Positions 38,708 through 47,549 of a stretch of 64,000 nt of DNA are shown one piece after another. This DNA comes from Terriglobia bacterium (GTDB lineage: Bacteria; Acidobacteriota; Terriglobia; Terriglobales; Acidobacteriaceae), in NCBI GenBank assembly GCA_020072815.1, contig JAIQGE010000011.1, positions 1-64,000 on the forward strand, read 5' to 3'. A program made the translations under genes and the position numbers. Each line of letters starts with the position of its first letter. The first letter of the stretch is position 1. Under the pieces are notes generated by a model. The model ran no database searches. It saw only the letters and a program-made list of their open reading frames with translations, and was not told where the DNA came from.

Positions 38708-39958
38708 TTACTCCATCCGTCGCAGCACCAGCGCCGAGTTCTTCGACCCAAACGCAATGCAGTTGCACACCGCGTGTTCGATCTCCGCTGTGCGGCCGGC
38801 CTCGGGAATGTAATCCAGGTCGCATTCGGGATCGGGCTTTTCCAGGTTGATGGTAGGCGGAAACAGCTTGTGTTTCATCGCCACCAGGGTCGCGGCGATG
38901 CCGGCGGCTCCGCAAGCGCCTTGCGGGTGGCCGATCTGCGATTTCAGCGCGGACATTGGCACTTTGTAAGCGTGGTCGCCCAGCGCCAGCTTGAGCGCGG
39001 CGGTTTCAATGCGGTCGTTGAGCTGGGTCGAGGTGCCGTGCAAGTTTACGTACTGTATCTGCGCCGGACCCACGCCGGCCTCCTTCATGGCCAGGCCGAT
39101 GGCGCGGGCCGGCTCTTCTCCGCCTTCCACCAGCCGCACGCGATGGAACGCTTCACAGGTTGACCCGTAGCCGGCAATCTCGGCGTAGATATGCGCGCCG
39201 CGGGCGCGGGCGTGGTCGTAATCTTCCAGCACAAACATCCACGAGCCTTCCGCCAGCACAAAGCCGTCGCGATCAGCATTGAACGGCCGCGAACCGCGCT
39301 CGGGTTCGTCATTCCATTTCTCGGTCATGATGCGCATCAGGGTGAAGGCCTTCACGATGCCCCAGGCCAGCGGCGAATCCACGCCGCCCACCAGCATCAC
39401 CGGCTGCGTACCCAGTTGGATCTGGCGCGTGGCGTAGGCGATGGCGTCAGTGGACGAAGTACAGCCGCTGGTGACCACGTGGCTCAGCCCGCGGAAGCCG
39501 AAGCGCATGCTGACCTCGCTGGACATGGTGCCCATGGTCCCGCTGGGAATGGTGAAGATGCTTACCTGCTTGATTTTGCCCTGGTAATAAAGATGATATT
39601 GGTGGTCGGTAAAGTCGTTGGCGCCGCCGCCGGTGCCCAGCGCTACGCCGATCTCGCGCTTTTCATCCAGCGAGAGCTTGGCGGGATCAATGCCGGCATC
39701 GCTCAGTGCTTCCGTGGACGCCGCGATTGCCAGCGGGACGCTGCGGGAAACGTGCTTCATCTCCTTGGCGTCCAGCCAATCCAGTTCGTTGAAGTCCTGC
39801 ACTTCTCCGGCAATCCGCACCGGTAGATCAGAGGCGTCAAAGCGGGTAATCTTCTTGACTCCGCTCTTGCCCGCCAGAATTGCCTGGCAGAAGGCTTGTT
39901 TACCGATTCCATTCGGGCTGACCACGCCCATTCCTGTAATGACCGCCCGTTTCAGCAT
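38708..39958 (-). CDS. fabF: Beta-ketoacyl-ACP synthase (FabF type)
   Basis: A 416-residue condensing enzyme of fatty-acid or polyketide synthesis. It starts KRAVITGMGVVSPNGIG. The Cys-His-His triad is visible in VTSGCTSSTDA (Cys), LHGTSTQLND (His) and KSQIGHPQGACG (His). The ATG at 39958 is the right start; frame continues 68 codons upstream but there it is antisense to a hemW fragment. Acyl carrier and other fab genes are not adjacent, so it may serve a secondary metabolite pathway rather than bulk synthesis. Confidence 0.92.
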   Translation of the reverse strand: MLKRAVITGMGVVSPNGIGKQAFCQAILAGKSGVKKITRFDASDLPVRIAGEVQDFNELDWLDAKEMKHVSRSVPLAIAASTEALSDAGIDPAKLSLDEKREIGVALGTGGGANDFTDHQYHLYYQGKIKQVSIFTIPSGTMGTMSSEVSMRFGFRGLSHVVTSGCTSSTDAIAYATRQIQLGTQPVMLVGGVDSPLAWGIVKAFTLMRIMTEKWNDEPERGSRPFNADRDGFVLAEGSWMFVLEDYDHARARGAHIYAEIAGYGSTCEAFHRVRLVEGGEEPARAIGLAMKEAGVGPAQIQYVNLHGTSTQLNDRIETAALKLALGDHAYKVPMSALKSQIGHPQGACGAAGIAATLVAMKHKLFPPTINLEKPDPECDLDYIPEAGRTAEIEHAVCNCIAFGSKNSALVLRRME

Positions 39959-40033
39959 AGATACTGATTCTATAATTGATGCAGGACTTGCGCGCTTTGC
40001 TGGACGCTCAATCACCGCCCTTAACAAATCTTT

Positions 40034-40143
40034 ATGCCTTCGGGTATCTACATCTCGGTACCGTTTTGCCGCTCCAAGTGCACCTACTGCAACTTTGCGT
40101 CCGGCGTATTCTCCGCGGTGCAGATGGGCGCCTAAGTTGAGCG
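40034..40143 (+). pseudogene. Truncated copy of the hemW 5' end
   Basis: ATG at 40034 opens 33 codons ending at TAA 40133-40135, encoding a near copy of the HemW N-terminus (IYISVPFCRSKCTYCNFASG). Similarity to hemW at 41221-41320 runs for about 98 bases with some eight differences, mostly at third codon positions; the reading frame is broken where hemW has GCATAC and this copy GCCTAA. Similarity stops at about 40143. It lies in the position expected for hemW divergent from fabF, with the membrane-protein gene beyond it. Confidence 0.85.
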
Positions 40144-40166
40144 GGCAATCAGAGAAAAGCAATAAG

Positions 40167-41102
40167 CTATTGCTGCTGCAGATCTAAATCCTCTGGCGTT
40201 TGCACCAACACGATCCCGTCCAAAAGTTCTTTCCTGAGGGTAACGATTCGAGGGGGGTGCTTCCCATTCTTATCTTGACTTATTTTGTACGTCATTACTA
40301 ACAATTCGTGCTCGTTTTGGTAAAGGATGCTTACATTTCCGGTTATCGTAGACTCGGCTGTACTGCAAGTACATATGATGGCCTCCATGTTTCTCCACAG
40401 CCTTGCTCCGTCTTTGTTGAGGTAAAGCTGCGCAAATACGGGATATGCTCCTCCCTGCGCGTCCGGTACAAAACGGTAAACGGGATCCACGATCCGTGCA
40501 CCGAAGATGAGCAGGGATACCAACACAATAGCCAAGAATAAAGCGATCGTAATGCGCCTGCCTTTCGCGGCCTGACGATTCGTCCTATCTATGGCGCTCA
40601 TTTGCTTGGTTGCTTGACTTAACGCGAAGATACCAAGGCATGCGGGAAAAAGAAGTTCACGAACCACGTACTTGATCATGTTCCGCGAGAAGACATCGTT
40701 TCGTTCCACCAAGAATGAAAGGACGAATAAATCCAAGGCAATGCCCACGGCGATACCCATTACCATGAGGGCTGCGAAGCGGAATTGCTGATACTTTTTG
40801 GGTAGTCCCCATACATATCCGTACAATATAGGAGCCAGTGCTGGGGACGCTGATGTAAGGAACAGAGCGAATGCCCAAGCGCCTGTGAGAATAAACTTTG
40901 GCCGCAGGGTGCTGAAATCACTGATTCCGAGCGATCTTAGGTACTGATTCGATATCAGCAACCCTAGGGCATACAGTCCGATCGCGAGCGCAGCTATGAC
41001 TTTAGCTGTTCTTTCGAACGTTTCAAAAGACAACGGTTGCGCTTCAGGGTCTTTGTTGGGCGAGTCAAGTTTCCCACTCATGCTAGGAGTCGACACCAAC
41101 AT
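40167..41102 (-). CDS. Membrane protein of unknown function between hemW copies
   Basis: A 311-residue protein with about five hydrophobic helices: near residues 34-50, 72-92, 110-130, 145-160 and 185-205. A C-terminal soluble part of about 100 residues has two cysteines (ICTCST) and no catalytic motif. By eye its DNA is lower in GC and uses codons unlike its neighbours (ATA, TTA and AGA-type words), consistent with transfer. It is bounded by the hemW fragment and by intact hemW. Its start may instead be the ATG at 41078. Confidence 0.7.
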   Translation of the reverse strand: MLVSTPSMSGKLDSPNKDPEAQPLSFETFERTAKVIAALAIGLYALGLLISNQYLRSLGISDFSTLRPKFILTGAWAFALFLTSASPALAPILYGYVWGLPKKYQQFRFAALMVMGIAVGIALDLFVLSFLVERNDVFSRNMIKYVVRELLFPACLGIFALSQATKQMSAIDRTNRQAAKGRRITIALFLAIVLVSLLIFGARIVDPVYRFVPDAQGGAYPVFAQLYLNKDGARLWRNMEAIICTCSTAESTITGNVSILYQNEHELLVMTYKISQDKNGKHPPRIVTLRKELLDGIVLVQTPEDLDLQQQ

Positions 41103-41208
41103 ATCATACCGCTATTGGGCGCAGGCGAGAAGCACGCACGTGATCGTTCACCTATTTATAATTGTGGTTCGAGGAACCCAAACAGATTTCTCTTAGCCTA
41201 ACCAGAAA

Positions 41209-42420
41209 ATGGCTCTTAGCATCTACATCTCGGTGCCGTTTTGCCGCTCCAAGTGCACGTACTGCAACTTTGCCTCCGGAGTGTTCTCCGCGGCGCAGAT
41301 GGGCGCATACGTTGAGCGGCTGAGCGCTGACATGCGCGCCAAGCGTGCCGTGGCCGAGGAAAGCGGAGCAGAGATTCCTGAGCCGGTGGACACCATCTAC
41401 CTTGGCGGCGGGACGCCCAGCCTGCTTCCGCCGGACGAGTTGAAGAAGCTGTTCTTCAATTTGCGGCAAGAGTACAAAGTCCTGCCCAAAGTCGAGATCA
41501 CGGTGGAGTGCGCGCCCGGCACCATCACGGACCAGATCATCCACACGCTGACGACGCGCGGCGTGAATCGCGTGAGCCTGGGCGTGCAATCGTTTGTGGA
41601 CCAGGAAGCAGCGTCGGTGGCGCGTCTGCACACGCGGGCCACGGTCCTCGACGACATCGAGCGCCTGCGCAAAGCCGGGATCAGCAACATCAACGTTGAC
41701 CTGATCGCCGGACTGCCTCACCAGACGCGCGAGAGCTGGGAATACTCGCTGGACCAGGCGATTTCGAGCGGCGTCCCGCATGTGAGCGTGTACATGCTGG
41801 AAGTGGATGAAGATTCGCGGCTGGGACGCGAGCTGATGGCCGGCGGAACCAGGTACCACGCGCACCACGTTCCCGACGACGACCTGACGGCCGAATTCTA
41901 TGAGACCGCTTGCCGCAAGCTGGAAACGGCGGGTGTCCAGCAGTATGAAATTTCCAACTTCGCTCGCGCAGGCTTTGAGTCGCTCCACAACCTGAAGTAT
42001 TGGACGCGCCAGCCATATCTCGGCTTCGGCGTGGACGCGCACTCCATGCTGCCGGCGTCGGAGAAGCTTCGCGCGCAAGGCACGGATTGCGTGCGGTTCG
42101 CGACCAGCGATTCCTACGATCAATTCCTGGCTGGCCCGCAGATCGCGGCGTCGCCGGTTTCGGTGGAGCAGGCGCTGGAGGAGAGTTTCTTTCTAGGGTT
42201 GCGGCTGAATCGCGGCATCAGCGTGTCCGAGCTGCACCAAAGGTTTGGGAAACGAATGGACGCGCAGTCGCTGGTCATCGAGGGGCTTGTTTTGGCCGGT
42301 CTTCTCTCGGACGACGGCAACAAGATACGGTTGACGCCGCGCGGGCGCTTGCTGTCGAATGAAGTGTTTGAGAAGTTCATCGTAGAGCGGCAAACGGCGA
42401 TTTCTCCGCCGGATAGATGA
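41209..42420 (+). CDS. hemW: Radical SAM heme chaperone HemW
   Basis: A 403-residue radical SAM protein. The cluster motif CRSKCTYC (Cys12, Cys16, Cys19) is followed by YLGGGTPSLL, SLGVQSF and NVDLIAGLP, the standard HemW/HemN-like order, plus the C-terminal HemN domain. HemW has one CxxxCxxC and lacks the extra residues of true coproporphyrinogen oxidase HemN, so heme delivery is the better call. Close to its 5' end is the origin of the repeated fragment at 40034. Confidence 0.9.
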   Translation: MALSIYISVPFCRSKCTYCNFASGVFSAAQMGAYVERLSADMRAKRAVAEESGAEIPEPVDTIYLGGGTPSLLPPDELKKLFFNLRQEYKVLPKVEITVECAPGTITDQIIHTLTTRGVNRVSLGVQSFVDQEAASVARLHTRATVLDDIERLRKAGISNINVDLIAGLPHQTRESWEYSLDQAISSGVPHVSVYMLEVDEDSRLGRELMAGGTRYHAHHVPDDDLTAEFYETACRKLETAGVQQYEISNFARAGFESLHNLKYWTRQPYLGFGVDAHSMLPASEKLRAQGTDCVRFATSDSYDQFLAGPQIAASPVSVEQALEESFFLGLRLNRGISVSELHQRFGKRMDAQSLVIEGLVLAGLLSDDGNKIRLTPRGRLLSNEVFEKFIVERQTAISPPDR

Positions 42421-42451
42421 GGTCGTAGCAAAAGGCGTGTTCTTTAAGATC

Positions 42452-42616
42452 GTCATCCCGACGGACGTAAAGCGAGCACGCGCTTTCGCCAGCGTGCGAG
42501 TAGGCCGGAGGGACCTCGTGTTCAGTTAGGCTCATGTAACTTCATAAGCGCAAGGTCCCTCGCCCCTATTCGAGCGCTGATGAGAGCGCGCTCTCATAGA
42601 CGGGGCTCGGAATGAC
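42452..42616. repeat. Long GTCATCC...GGAATGAC inverted repeat
   Basis: Same family as 20053-20248. Arms GTCATCCCGACGG and CGGGGCTCGGAATGAC; internal halves include AGTAGGCCGGAGGGACCTCG and AAGGTCCCTCGCCCCTATTC. Located between hemW and the threonine aldolase gene. Confidence 0.65.
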
Positions 42617-42660
42617 GTTGCTATGTAAGTATGGAATCCGCGAAACAATACAGAGAACCC

Positions 42661-43749
42661 ATGCCATCCAAACTCACCCAACCCGCACCCGCTGCTGCCG
42701 AAACCCGGCAAACAAGATCTGCCATTGATCTGCGCAGTGACACCGTCACTCAGCCGACGCCCGAGATGCGGCGCGCCATGGCGGAAGCCGAAGTCGGCGA
42801 CGACGTTTACGGCGAAGATCCCACAATGAACCGCTTGCAGGATCGCGCGGCGCAGGTCTTTCAGAAAGAAGCCGCGATCTTTGTGCCCTCCGGCACCATG
42901 GGAAACCAGATCGCCGTGAAGGTGCACACGCATCACGGGCAGGAAATTATCTGCGAAGAGCGCGCGCACTTCATCAACATGGAGTCGGCCACGGTGGCGG
43001 CGTTTTCGGGATGCCAGCCGCGTCCTATCTACGGCGAAAACGGCGCGCTGACCTGGGACCAGATCAAGAAAAAGATCGCGCCCCCAGCTTACTATCGCTC
43101 ACAGACCGGGCTGATCTGGCTGGAGAATTCGCTCAGCCTGGCCGGCGGCACCGTGTTTCCCCAGGCCCAGGCGGACGAGATATGTGACCGCGCGCACGAA
43201 ATGGGCTTGCCCGTGCACCTGGATGGCGCGCGCATTTTCAACGCCGCCACCGCCGTGGGCAAATCCGTGGCGGAGATCACCGGCAAGTTTGATTCGGTGA
43301 TGTTCTGCTTGTCCAAAGGCCTGTGCGCGCCCGTGGGTTCGATGCTGGTGGGCAGCAAGGCGTTCATTGACAAAGCTCGCGTGTATCGCAAGGCGCTGGG
43401 CGGAGGCATGCGGCAGTCGGGCGTGCTGGCCGCGGCGGGGATCATCGCGCTGGAGAAGATGCCGGCCCGACTGAAAGAAGACCACGACAACGCCCGCGTG
43501 CTGGCCGATGGCCTGGCGCAAATCGCGGGTATCAAGATTGATCCCAAGAAATCGCCAACCAACATTCTGGTTTTCGACATCACCGGCACGGGCATGGATA
43601 CCGCTGAATTCAGCCGCCGGTTGGCGGAAAAGAACGTCCTGGCGGCGGGGATTGATCTGGAGCAGATGCGCTTTGTGACGCATAACGACATCACCCGCGA
43701 GGATTGTTTGAAGACGCTGGAAGTAGTGCGGGCCGTCTGCAGGAAATGA
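42661..43749 (+). CDS. ltaE: Low-specificity L-threonine aldolase
   Basis: A 362-residue PLP enzyme cleaving threonine to glycine and acetaldehyde. It begins with the family block IDLRSDTVTQPTPEM, then GDDVYGEDPT, HLDGARIFNA and the PLP lysine in CLSKGLCAPVGS. An ATG at 42631 would add ten residues before MPSK. The next gene, also acting on threonine, starts 53 bases after its stop, which suggests a threonine-degrading unit. Confidence 0.9.
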   Translation: MPSKLTQPAPAAAETRQTRSAIDLRSDTVTQPTPEMRRAMAEAEVGDDVYGEDPTMNRLQDRAAQVFQKEAAIFVPSGTMGNQIAVKVHTHHGQEIICEERAHFINMESATVAAFSGCQPRPIYGENGALTWDQIKKKIAPPAYYRSQTGLIWLENSLSLAGGTVFPQAQADEICDRAHEMGLPVHLDGARIFNAATAVGKSVAEITGKFDSVMFCLSKGLCAPVGSMLVGSKAFIDKARVYRKALGGGMRQSGVLAAAGIIALEKMPARLKEDHDNARVLADGLAQIAGIKIDPKKSPTNILVFDITGTGMDTAEFSRRLAEKNVLAAGIDLEQMRFVTHNDITREDCLKTLEVVRAVCRK

Positions 43750-43802
43750 GTGGAGACGGTTTGATAAACTCTTGTAAGCCAGACAGCCACAAGGACCGAA
43801 CC

Positions 43803-44786
43803 ATGCCCCCACAAGTTTCAACTGCCCCGGAAGTTTCACTGCGCGAGTTTCAGGAAGCCCGCAAGATCGTTTCTTCCTTCGCTTACCACACGCCGCTGCT
43901 GACGTCGCGCATTCTGAGCGAACGCACAGGCTTCGACGTCCGGCTCAAGGCGGAGATGTTTCAGAAGGGCGGATCGTACAAGGTCCGCGGGCCGCTGAAC
44001 AAGTTCCGCCATCTGACAGAAGAGCAGCGCAAACGCGGCGTGATCTGCTCTTCCGCCGGGAACCACGCGCAGGGCGTGGCCCTGGCGGCAGGCGTGTACA
44101 AGATGAAAGCCGTGGTAGTGATGGCCAGCAACGCCACGCAGTCGAAAGTGGACGCCACGCGGGCCTACGGCGCCGAGGTCGTCCAGCACGGATTGATCTG
44201 GGACGAAGCCAACGAGAAGTCCAAGCAGCTTTGTGAAGAACGCGGCCTGACCTACATCCATCCTTTTGACGACATGCAACTCATCACCGGCCAGGGAACG
44301 CTTGGCCTGGAAGTCTATGAGGACTTTCCGCAGGTGGACGTCGCGGTGGTGCCCATCGGCGGCGGAGGGTTGATCTCCGGCGTTTCCATGGCGCTGAAGG
44401 CACTGAATCCCAAGATCAAGATCATCGGTGTGGAATCGTCGGACGGGCCGGGCATGAAAAAGAGCATCGAAGCCGGGCACGTGGTCACGCTGGACAAGAT
44501 TGACTGCATCATTGACGGGCTGCGGGTGAAGCGCGTGGGCGAACACACTTTCTCGGTGGTGCAGCGCTTTGTGGACGACATTGTCACCTTGCCCGACCGC
44601 GAAATATTTGACGCGATGATCTGGATCATGTCGCACTGCAAGCTGGTGGTGGAAGGCGCCGCCGCCGCGCCGGTGGCCGCGCTTCTCCACGGTCTGATCA
44701 AGGCCCCGGCCGGGTCGAAGGTGGTCTGCGTGCTCAGCGGCGGCAATGTGAACCTGGACCAACTCAAAGGGCTGAAGTGGAACTGA
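43803..44786 (+). CDS. Threonine/serine dehydratase (PLP fold type II)
   Basis: A 327-residue enzyme deaminating threonine to 2-oxobutyrate. The PLP lysine lies in KGGSYKVRGP, the phosphate loop is GGGGLISG, and SSAGNHAQGVALA is the family asparagine block. The ACT regulatory domain of biosynthetic IlvA is absent, so it resembles the catabolic TdcB form. The ATG at 43803 is preceded by little Shine-Dalgarno sequence. Serine racemase-like activity is possible in this family. Confidence 0.88.
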   Translation: MPPQVSTAPEVSLREFQEARKIVSSFAYHTPLLTSRILSERTGFDVRLKAEMFQKGGSYKVRGPLNKFRHLTEEQRKRGVICSSAGNHAQGVALAAGVYKMKAVVVMASNATQSKVDATRAYGAEVVQHGLIWDEANEKSKQLCEERGLTYIHPFDDMQLITGQGTLGLEVYEDFPQVDVAVVPIGGGGLISGVSMALKALNPKIKIIGVESSDGPGMKKSIEAGHVVTLDKIDCIIDGLRVKRVGEHTFSVVQRFVDDIVTLPDREIFDAMIWIMSHCKLVVEGAAAAPVAALLHGLIKAPAGSKVVCVLSGGNVNLDQLKGLKWN

Positions 44787-44817
44787 TCGTCAAGCAGTTC
44801 GCTGGGAAGCGTGCGGC

Positions 44818-45204
44818 TTAGGCTTTTCCTTCCGGCGCCTTTCCTTCGGGACCAAAGATTGAGAGCAGGTGCCCGTCGGGATCGCGAAAGTGTGACGCCC
44901 ACTCCGCAGGCGTGACCTGCCGCGGCTCGCCCAGGAACGTGACTCCCTGGTCGGCCAGCTCTTTCTGCGCGCCGCGCACGTTGTCCACCTGGAACACAAC
45001 TTCCGTGGCGCCGGCCACGTGGGGCGCCATGCGGGTATGTCCGGGGCTCAACCCCAGGCGGACAGGGCCCGCGCTCAGCAGAGCGATCTGCGGTTCGTGC
45101 ATCTGAATCTTGAGTCCAAGTTTCTTGCTATAGAACTGCACGGCCTGGTCCAGGTCGCGCACGCCCAGCATGACGGCGTTGATCCCGGAGATTTGAACGG
45201 CCAT
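44818..45204 (-). CDS. VOC (glyoxalase/bleomycin-resistance fold) family protein
   Basis: A 128-residue protein of two beta-alpha-beta-beta-beta repeats: AVMLGVRDLDQAVQFYSKKL opens the first and VVFQVDNVRGAQKEL the second; FRDPDGHLLSIFGP closes it. These folds bind a metal and act on small molecules such as methylglyoxal, antibiotics or aromatics; which one is unknown. The C-terminal tail has the small repeat EGKAPEGKA. It is transcribed divergently from a MarR regulator, whose likely sites overlap its promoter. Confidence 0.85.
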   Translation of the reverse strand: MAVQISGINAVMLGVRDLDQAVQFYSKKLGLKIQMHEPQIALLSAGPVRLGLSPGHTRMAPHVAGATEVVFQVDNVRGAQKELADQGVTFLGEPRQVTPAEWASHFRDPDGHLLSIFGPEGKAPEGKA

Positions 45205-45234
45205 AAGGCCTCCCTTCGCGATGAGCGAAACTAG

Positions 45235-45247
45235 TTAGCAATGCTAA
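45235..45247. promoter_or_regulatory. Operator 1: TTAGC-N3-GCTAA
   Basis: Perfect 13-base palindrome TTAGCAATGCTAA directly downstream of the -10 of the VOC gene promoter, at the expected transcription start. It is repeated at 45285-45297. Confidence 0.75.
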
Positions 45248-45276
45248 GTAATATCCGGAGCTTTGACCTTTGTCAA
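45248..45276 (-). promoter_or_regulatory. Sigma-70-type promoter of the VOC gene
   Basis: On the minus strand: TTGACA (45276-45271), a 17-base spacer and TATTAC (45253-45248), about 44 bases before the VOC ATG. Operator 1 lies immediately after it, so binding there would block initiation. Confidence 0.7.
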
Positions 45277-45284
45277 GAAAATAG

Positions 45285-45297
45285 TTAGCCTAGCTAA
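45285..45297. promoter_or_regulatory. Operator 2: TTAGC-N3-GCTAA
   Basis: TTAGCCTAGCTAA ends two bases before the marR ATG at 45300. Its centre is 50 bases from operator 1, about five helical turns. Binding here would block marR translation start or its promoter (TTGACC at 45263-45268 is a possible -35). Confidence 0.75.
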
Positions 45298-45299
45298 TC

Positions 45300-45749
45300 A
45301 TGCCTCCCAAGACAAAGCCGAAGGCTACCGAAGATCTGGCGGACCGGCTGCACAGCACGGCTATCCACTTATTGCGCCTGGTGCGGGTGCAGGACGCGGC
45401 TGCGGGCATCGGCCCGGCGCAGCTCTCGGCGCTGTCGGTGATCGTCTTTGGTGGGCCGGTCTCCCTGCAGGACCTGGCGCGGGCGGAGATGGTGCGCCCG
45501 CCGACGATGAGCCGCGTGGTAGACGCCCTGGAGGCCGCCGGGCTGGCTCGCCGGAAAGTGAACTCCGCTGATCGCCGCGCGGTGCTGATTGAGGCCACGG
45601 AGAAGGGAGCGGCGTTGCTGCACCAGGGCCGGCGCCGCCGCGTAAAGTTTCTGGCCCGGCATCTCTCTCGTCTGACCTCCAGCGAACTCCAAGACATTGA
45701 TCGCGCCGTGGCGTCGGTGCAAAAGGCCTTGCGCGGCCAACGCGGCTAG
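45300..45749 (+). CDS. MarR-family transcriptional regulator
   Basis: A 149-residue winged-helix dimer. The recognition helix and wing read PPTMSRVVDALEAAGLARRK followed by DRRAVLIEATEKG, the classic MarR pattern. It likely represses itself and the divergent VOC gene through the paired TTAGC-N3-GCTAA sites and is released by a small ligand, probably a substrate of the VOC protein. Confidence 0.9.
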   Translation: MPPKTKPKATEDLADRLHSTAIHLLRLVRVQDAAAGIGPAQLSALSVIVFGGPVSLQDLARAEMVRPPTMSRVVDALEAAGLARRKVNSADRRAVLIEATEKGAALLHQGRRRRVKFLARHLSRLTSSELQDIDRAVASVQKALRGQRG

Positions 45750-45781
45750 TATTGAATAACTGTGCGCAAGAGGAGCAAGCC

Positions 45782-46852
45782 ATGGCAAATGACGCCGGTC
45801 CAGGGCCCCAATTGCTACCAGACATCTGGAAGTACATTTACTACCCTCCGGAAGGAAAAGACTATTCCTACTTTGCCCACGCAGCGAAATATCCCTTTTT
45901 GGCCGCGAGCGTTCCTGAAGCCCAGCGCTACCTGGTGAAGGCCGCGTGGGCCGCTGACGCCGCCATGCTCGCCTACGGACGCTGCGGGGAAGCGCCGATG
46001 CCTCCGGACAAGTTCAATGCATATTTCACACAGGCTGGTTTCTCAAAGCCTGAGTTGATTGGCGACTGGACGCCGGATGCTAAAGGGACGCAAGGATACT
46101 TTGCGACAAGCTCCAACAGCCAGTTTGCGGTCCTCTCGTTTCGTGGCACGGAGCGCAAAGATCCTACGGATCTCCTGGCAGACTTGAACGCTCTGCAAAG
46201 CGACGAACCCGAGCACGCTGCTCCTGCTGCTGCCCCGCAAGGTCCCGCCGCCTCCATCGTGGACCGCGTGGTCCAGGGCACCAAGGATTTTCTTTTTCAT
46301 ACCAGCCGCGTCCACGCCGGCTTTCAACGAGCTTTGGACCAGGTTTGGACGAAGGTGGATAAGCTACTCAACGAATTCCGCAGCAGTCACCCGCAGGCGG
46401 AGATTGTTTTCACCGGACACAGTCTGGGCGCCGCTCTGGCCACGCTGGCCGTCAACCGCTTCCAGGGAGCTGGAGCTTCGCTCTACACCATTGGCAGCCC
46501 GCGCGTCGGCAACAAAACGTTCTGTGACAGTGTGCATCGGCAGACCGGCGGGAGGGTCTTCCGTTTTGTAAACCATCATGACCTGGTTACGCACGTACCG
46601 ATCAAAGCGCCGATGTATCAGCACGTCGAAGAGCAAGGCTACGTGATTGATCCCAGCGGAGAACTTTCCCTGGGAAACGAGGATGCCTCCAGCGATTTGA
46701 AGACTTTGAGCGAGTTTGGAGTAGAGATGCTGAGTAAGGGCAAGCTTTTTGACCTGAACAGCCAGGCGCCGCCGCAACTGGTGGACCATTCGCCGGGGCG
46801 CTACTGCATGCTCCTGCGCTATCACCTGGAACATCACGTGGCGCCGGTCTGA
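45782..46852 (+). CDS. Class 3 lipase-like alpha/beta hydrolase
   Basis: A 356-residue hydrolase. FAVLSFRGTE precedes the nucleophile elbow TGHSLGAALA (Ser214), and IGSPRVGNKTF gives the block before the catalytic Asp; the His is near HHDLVTHVP. There is no signal peptide, so it is probably intracellular. The ATG at 45782 has AGAGGAG upstream; ten extra codons exist in frame. Confidence 0.85.
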   Translation: MANDAGPGPQLLPDIWKYIYYPPEGKDYSYFAHAAKYPFLAASVPEAQRYLVKAAWAADAAMLAYGRCGEAPMPPDKFNAYFTQAGFSKPELIGDWTPDAKGTQGYFATSSNSQFAVLSFRGTERKDPTDLLADLNALQSDEPEHAAPAAAPQGPAASIVDRVVQGTKDFLFHTSRVHAGFQRALDQVWTKVDKLLNEFRSSHPQAEIVFTGHSLGAALATLAVNRFQGAGASLYTIGSPRVGNKTFCDSVHRQTGGRVFRFVNHHDLVTHVPIKAPMYQHVEEQGYVIDPSGELSLGNEDASSDLKTLSEFGVEMLSKGKLFDLNSQAPPQLVDHSPGRYCMLLRYHLEHHVAPV

Positions 46853-46911
46853 AAGAGTTCGTCGCCTGTTCCGCGTTATGCTTGAAATCGCGATTGATTG
46901 GCAGAAGGCCC

Positions 46912-47094
46912 ATGCGTAAAGGGAAAAAGAAAAAATCAAAGAAGTTCACGGCGGCCACCGCGGTCAAGTCCATGTCACGCGCGGCCATCGGCATGGTTCC
47001 AGCGGTCAAGCGCAAGGAAAGCAGGAAGCGCGTCGAGAAACCCAAGCACAAGCCAACACTGAAGAAACTGCTGTCGGAATCTGACGCCGGCTGA
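46912..47094 (+). CDS. Small very basic protein
   Basis: 60 residues, about one third Lys/Arg (MRKGKKKKSKKFTA). The ATG has AGAAGG six bases upstream; an alternative start lies ten codons earlier. The composition suggests nucleic-acid binding. No family recognised. Confidence 0.55.
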   Translation: MRKGKKKKSKKFTAATAVKSMSRAAIGMVPAVKRKESRKRVEKPKHKPTLKKLLSESDAG

Positions 47095-47121
47095 TTGTGG
47101 GCGCGGTCTGAACAAGGCCTT

Positions 47122-47412
47122 TCAAGGCCACTTGGTCACTACCATCGCAATCAGCGCCAGCCCCAGGCCCACACAGAAGGCGGGACTGGCCACGGCAAAC
47201 ACTACCATCGCCGCCAGCACGATCAGCAGCGCGAAACGGGCGTGATGCAGGGTGTAGTCGGTGACGAGGAGTATCAGCGCGCTCACGGGAATCAACAGCA
47301 GGCAAAGCCCGGCCTGGGTCCATGTGAAATGCTCCATGCGGGCGAAGCGCACCACGCCGGCGAAGACCAGCACAACTCCCAGCGCGGCCAGCAAAAAGGC
47401 CCCTCGTACCAT
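47122..47412 (-). CDS. Small membrane protein
   Basis: 96 residues with three hydrophobic segments (AFLLAALGVVLVFAGVVRF, then LCLLLIPVSALILLV, then the C-terminal VFAVASPAFCVGLGLALI). The start at the ATG 47412 gives a standard membrane topology; 34 Arg-rich upstream codons are probably untranslated. Function unknown. Confidence 0.5.
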   Translation of the reverse strand: MVRGAFLLAALGVVLVFAGVVRFARMEHFTWTQAGLCLLLIPVSALILLVTDYTLHHARFALLIVLAAMVVFAVASPAFCVGLGLALIAMVVTKWP

Positions 47413-47549
47413 CCGGCGTCTCCTCGCAAAGTACCGTTGAGGAATTTCATCACATTCGCGGCGGGAAAACGAATCGCAACAGTCCAGTCGCAATAAGAGA
47501 AGCTGCTGAGGCACTGGCCACGCGCGGCAAGATGCGGTAAAAGATTTCC

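Noticed and set aside
40034-40135. A genuine 33-residue protein
   Set aside because: It is a truncated hemW copy; the cluster-binding cysteines remain but nothing else of the fold does.
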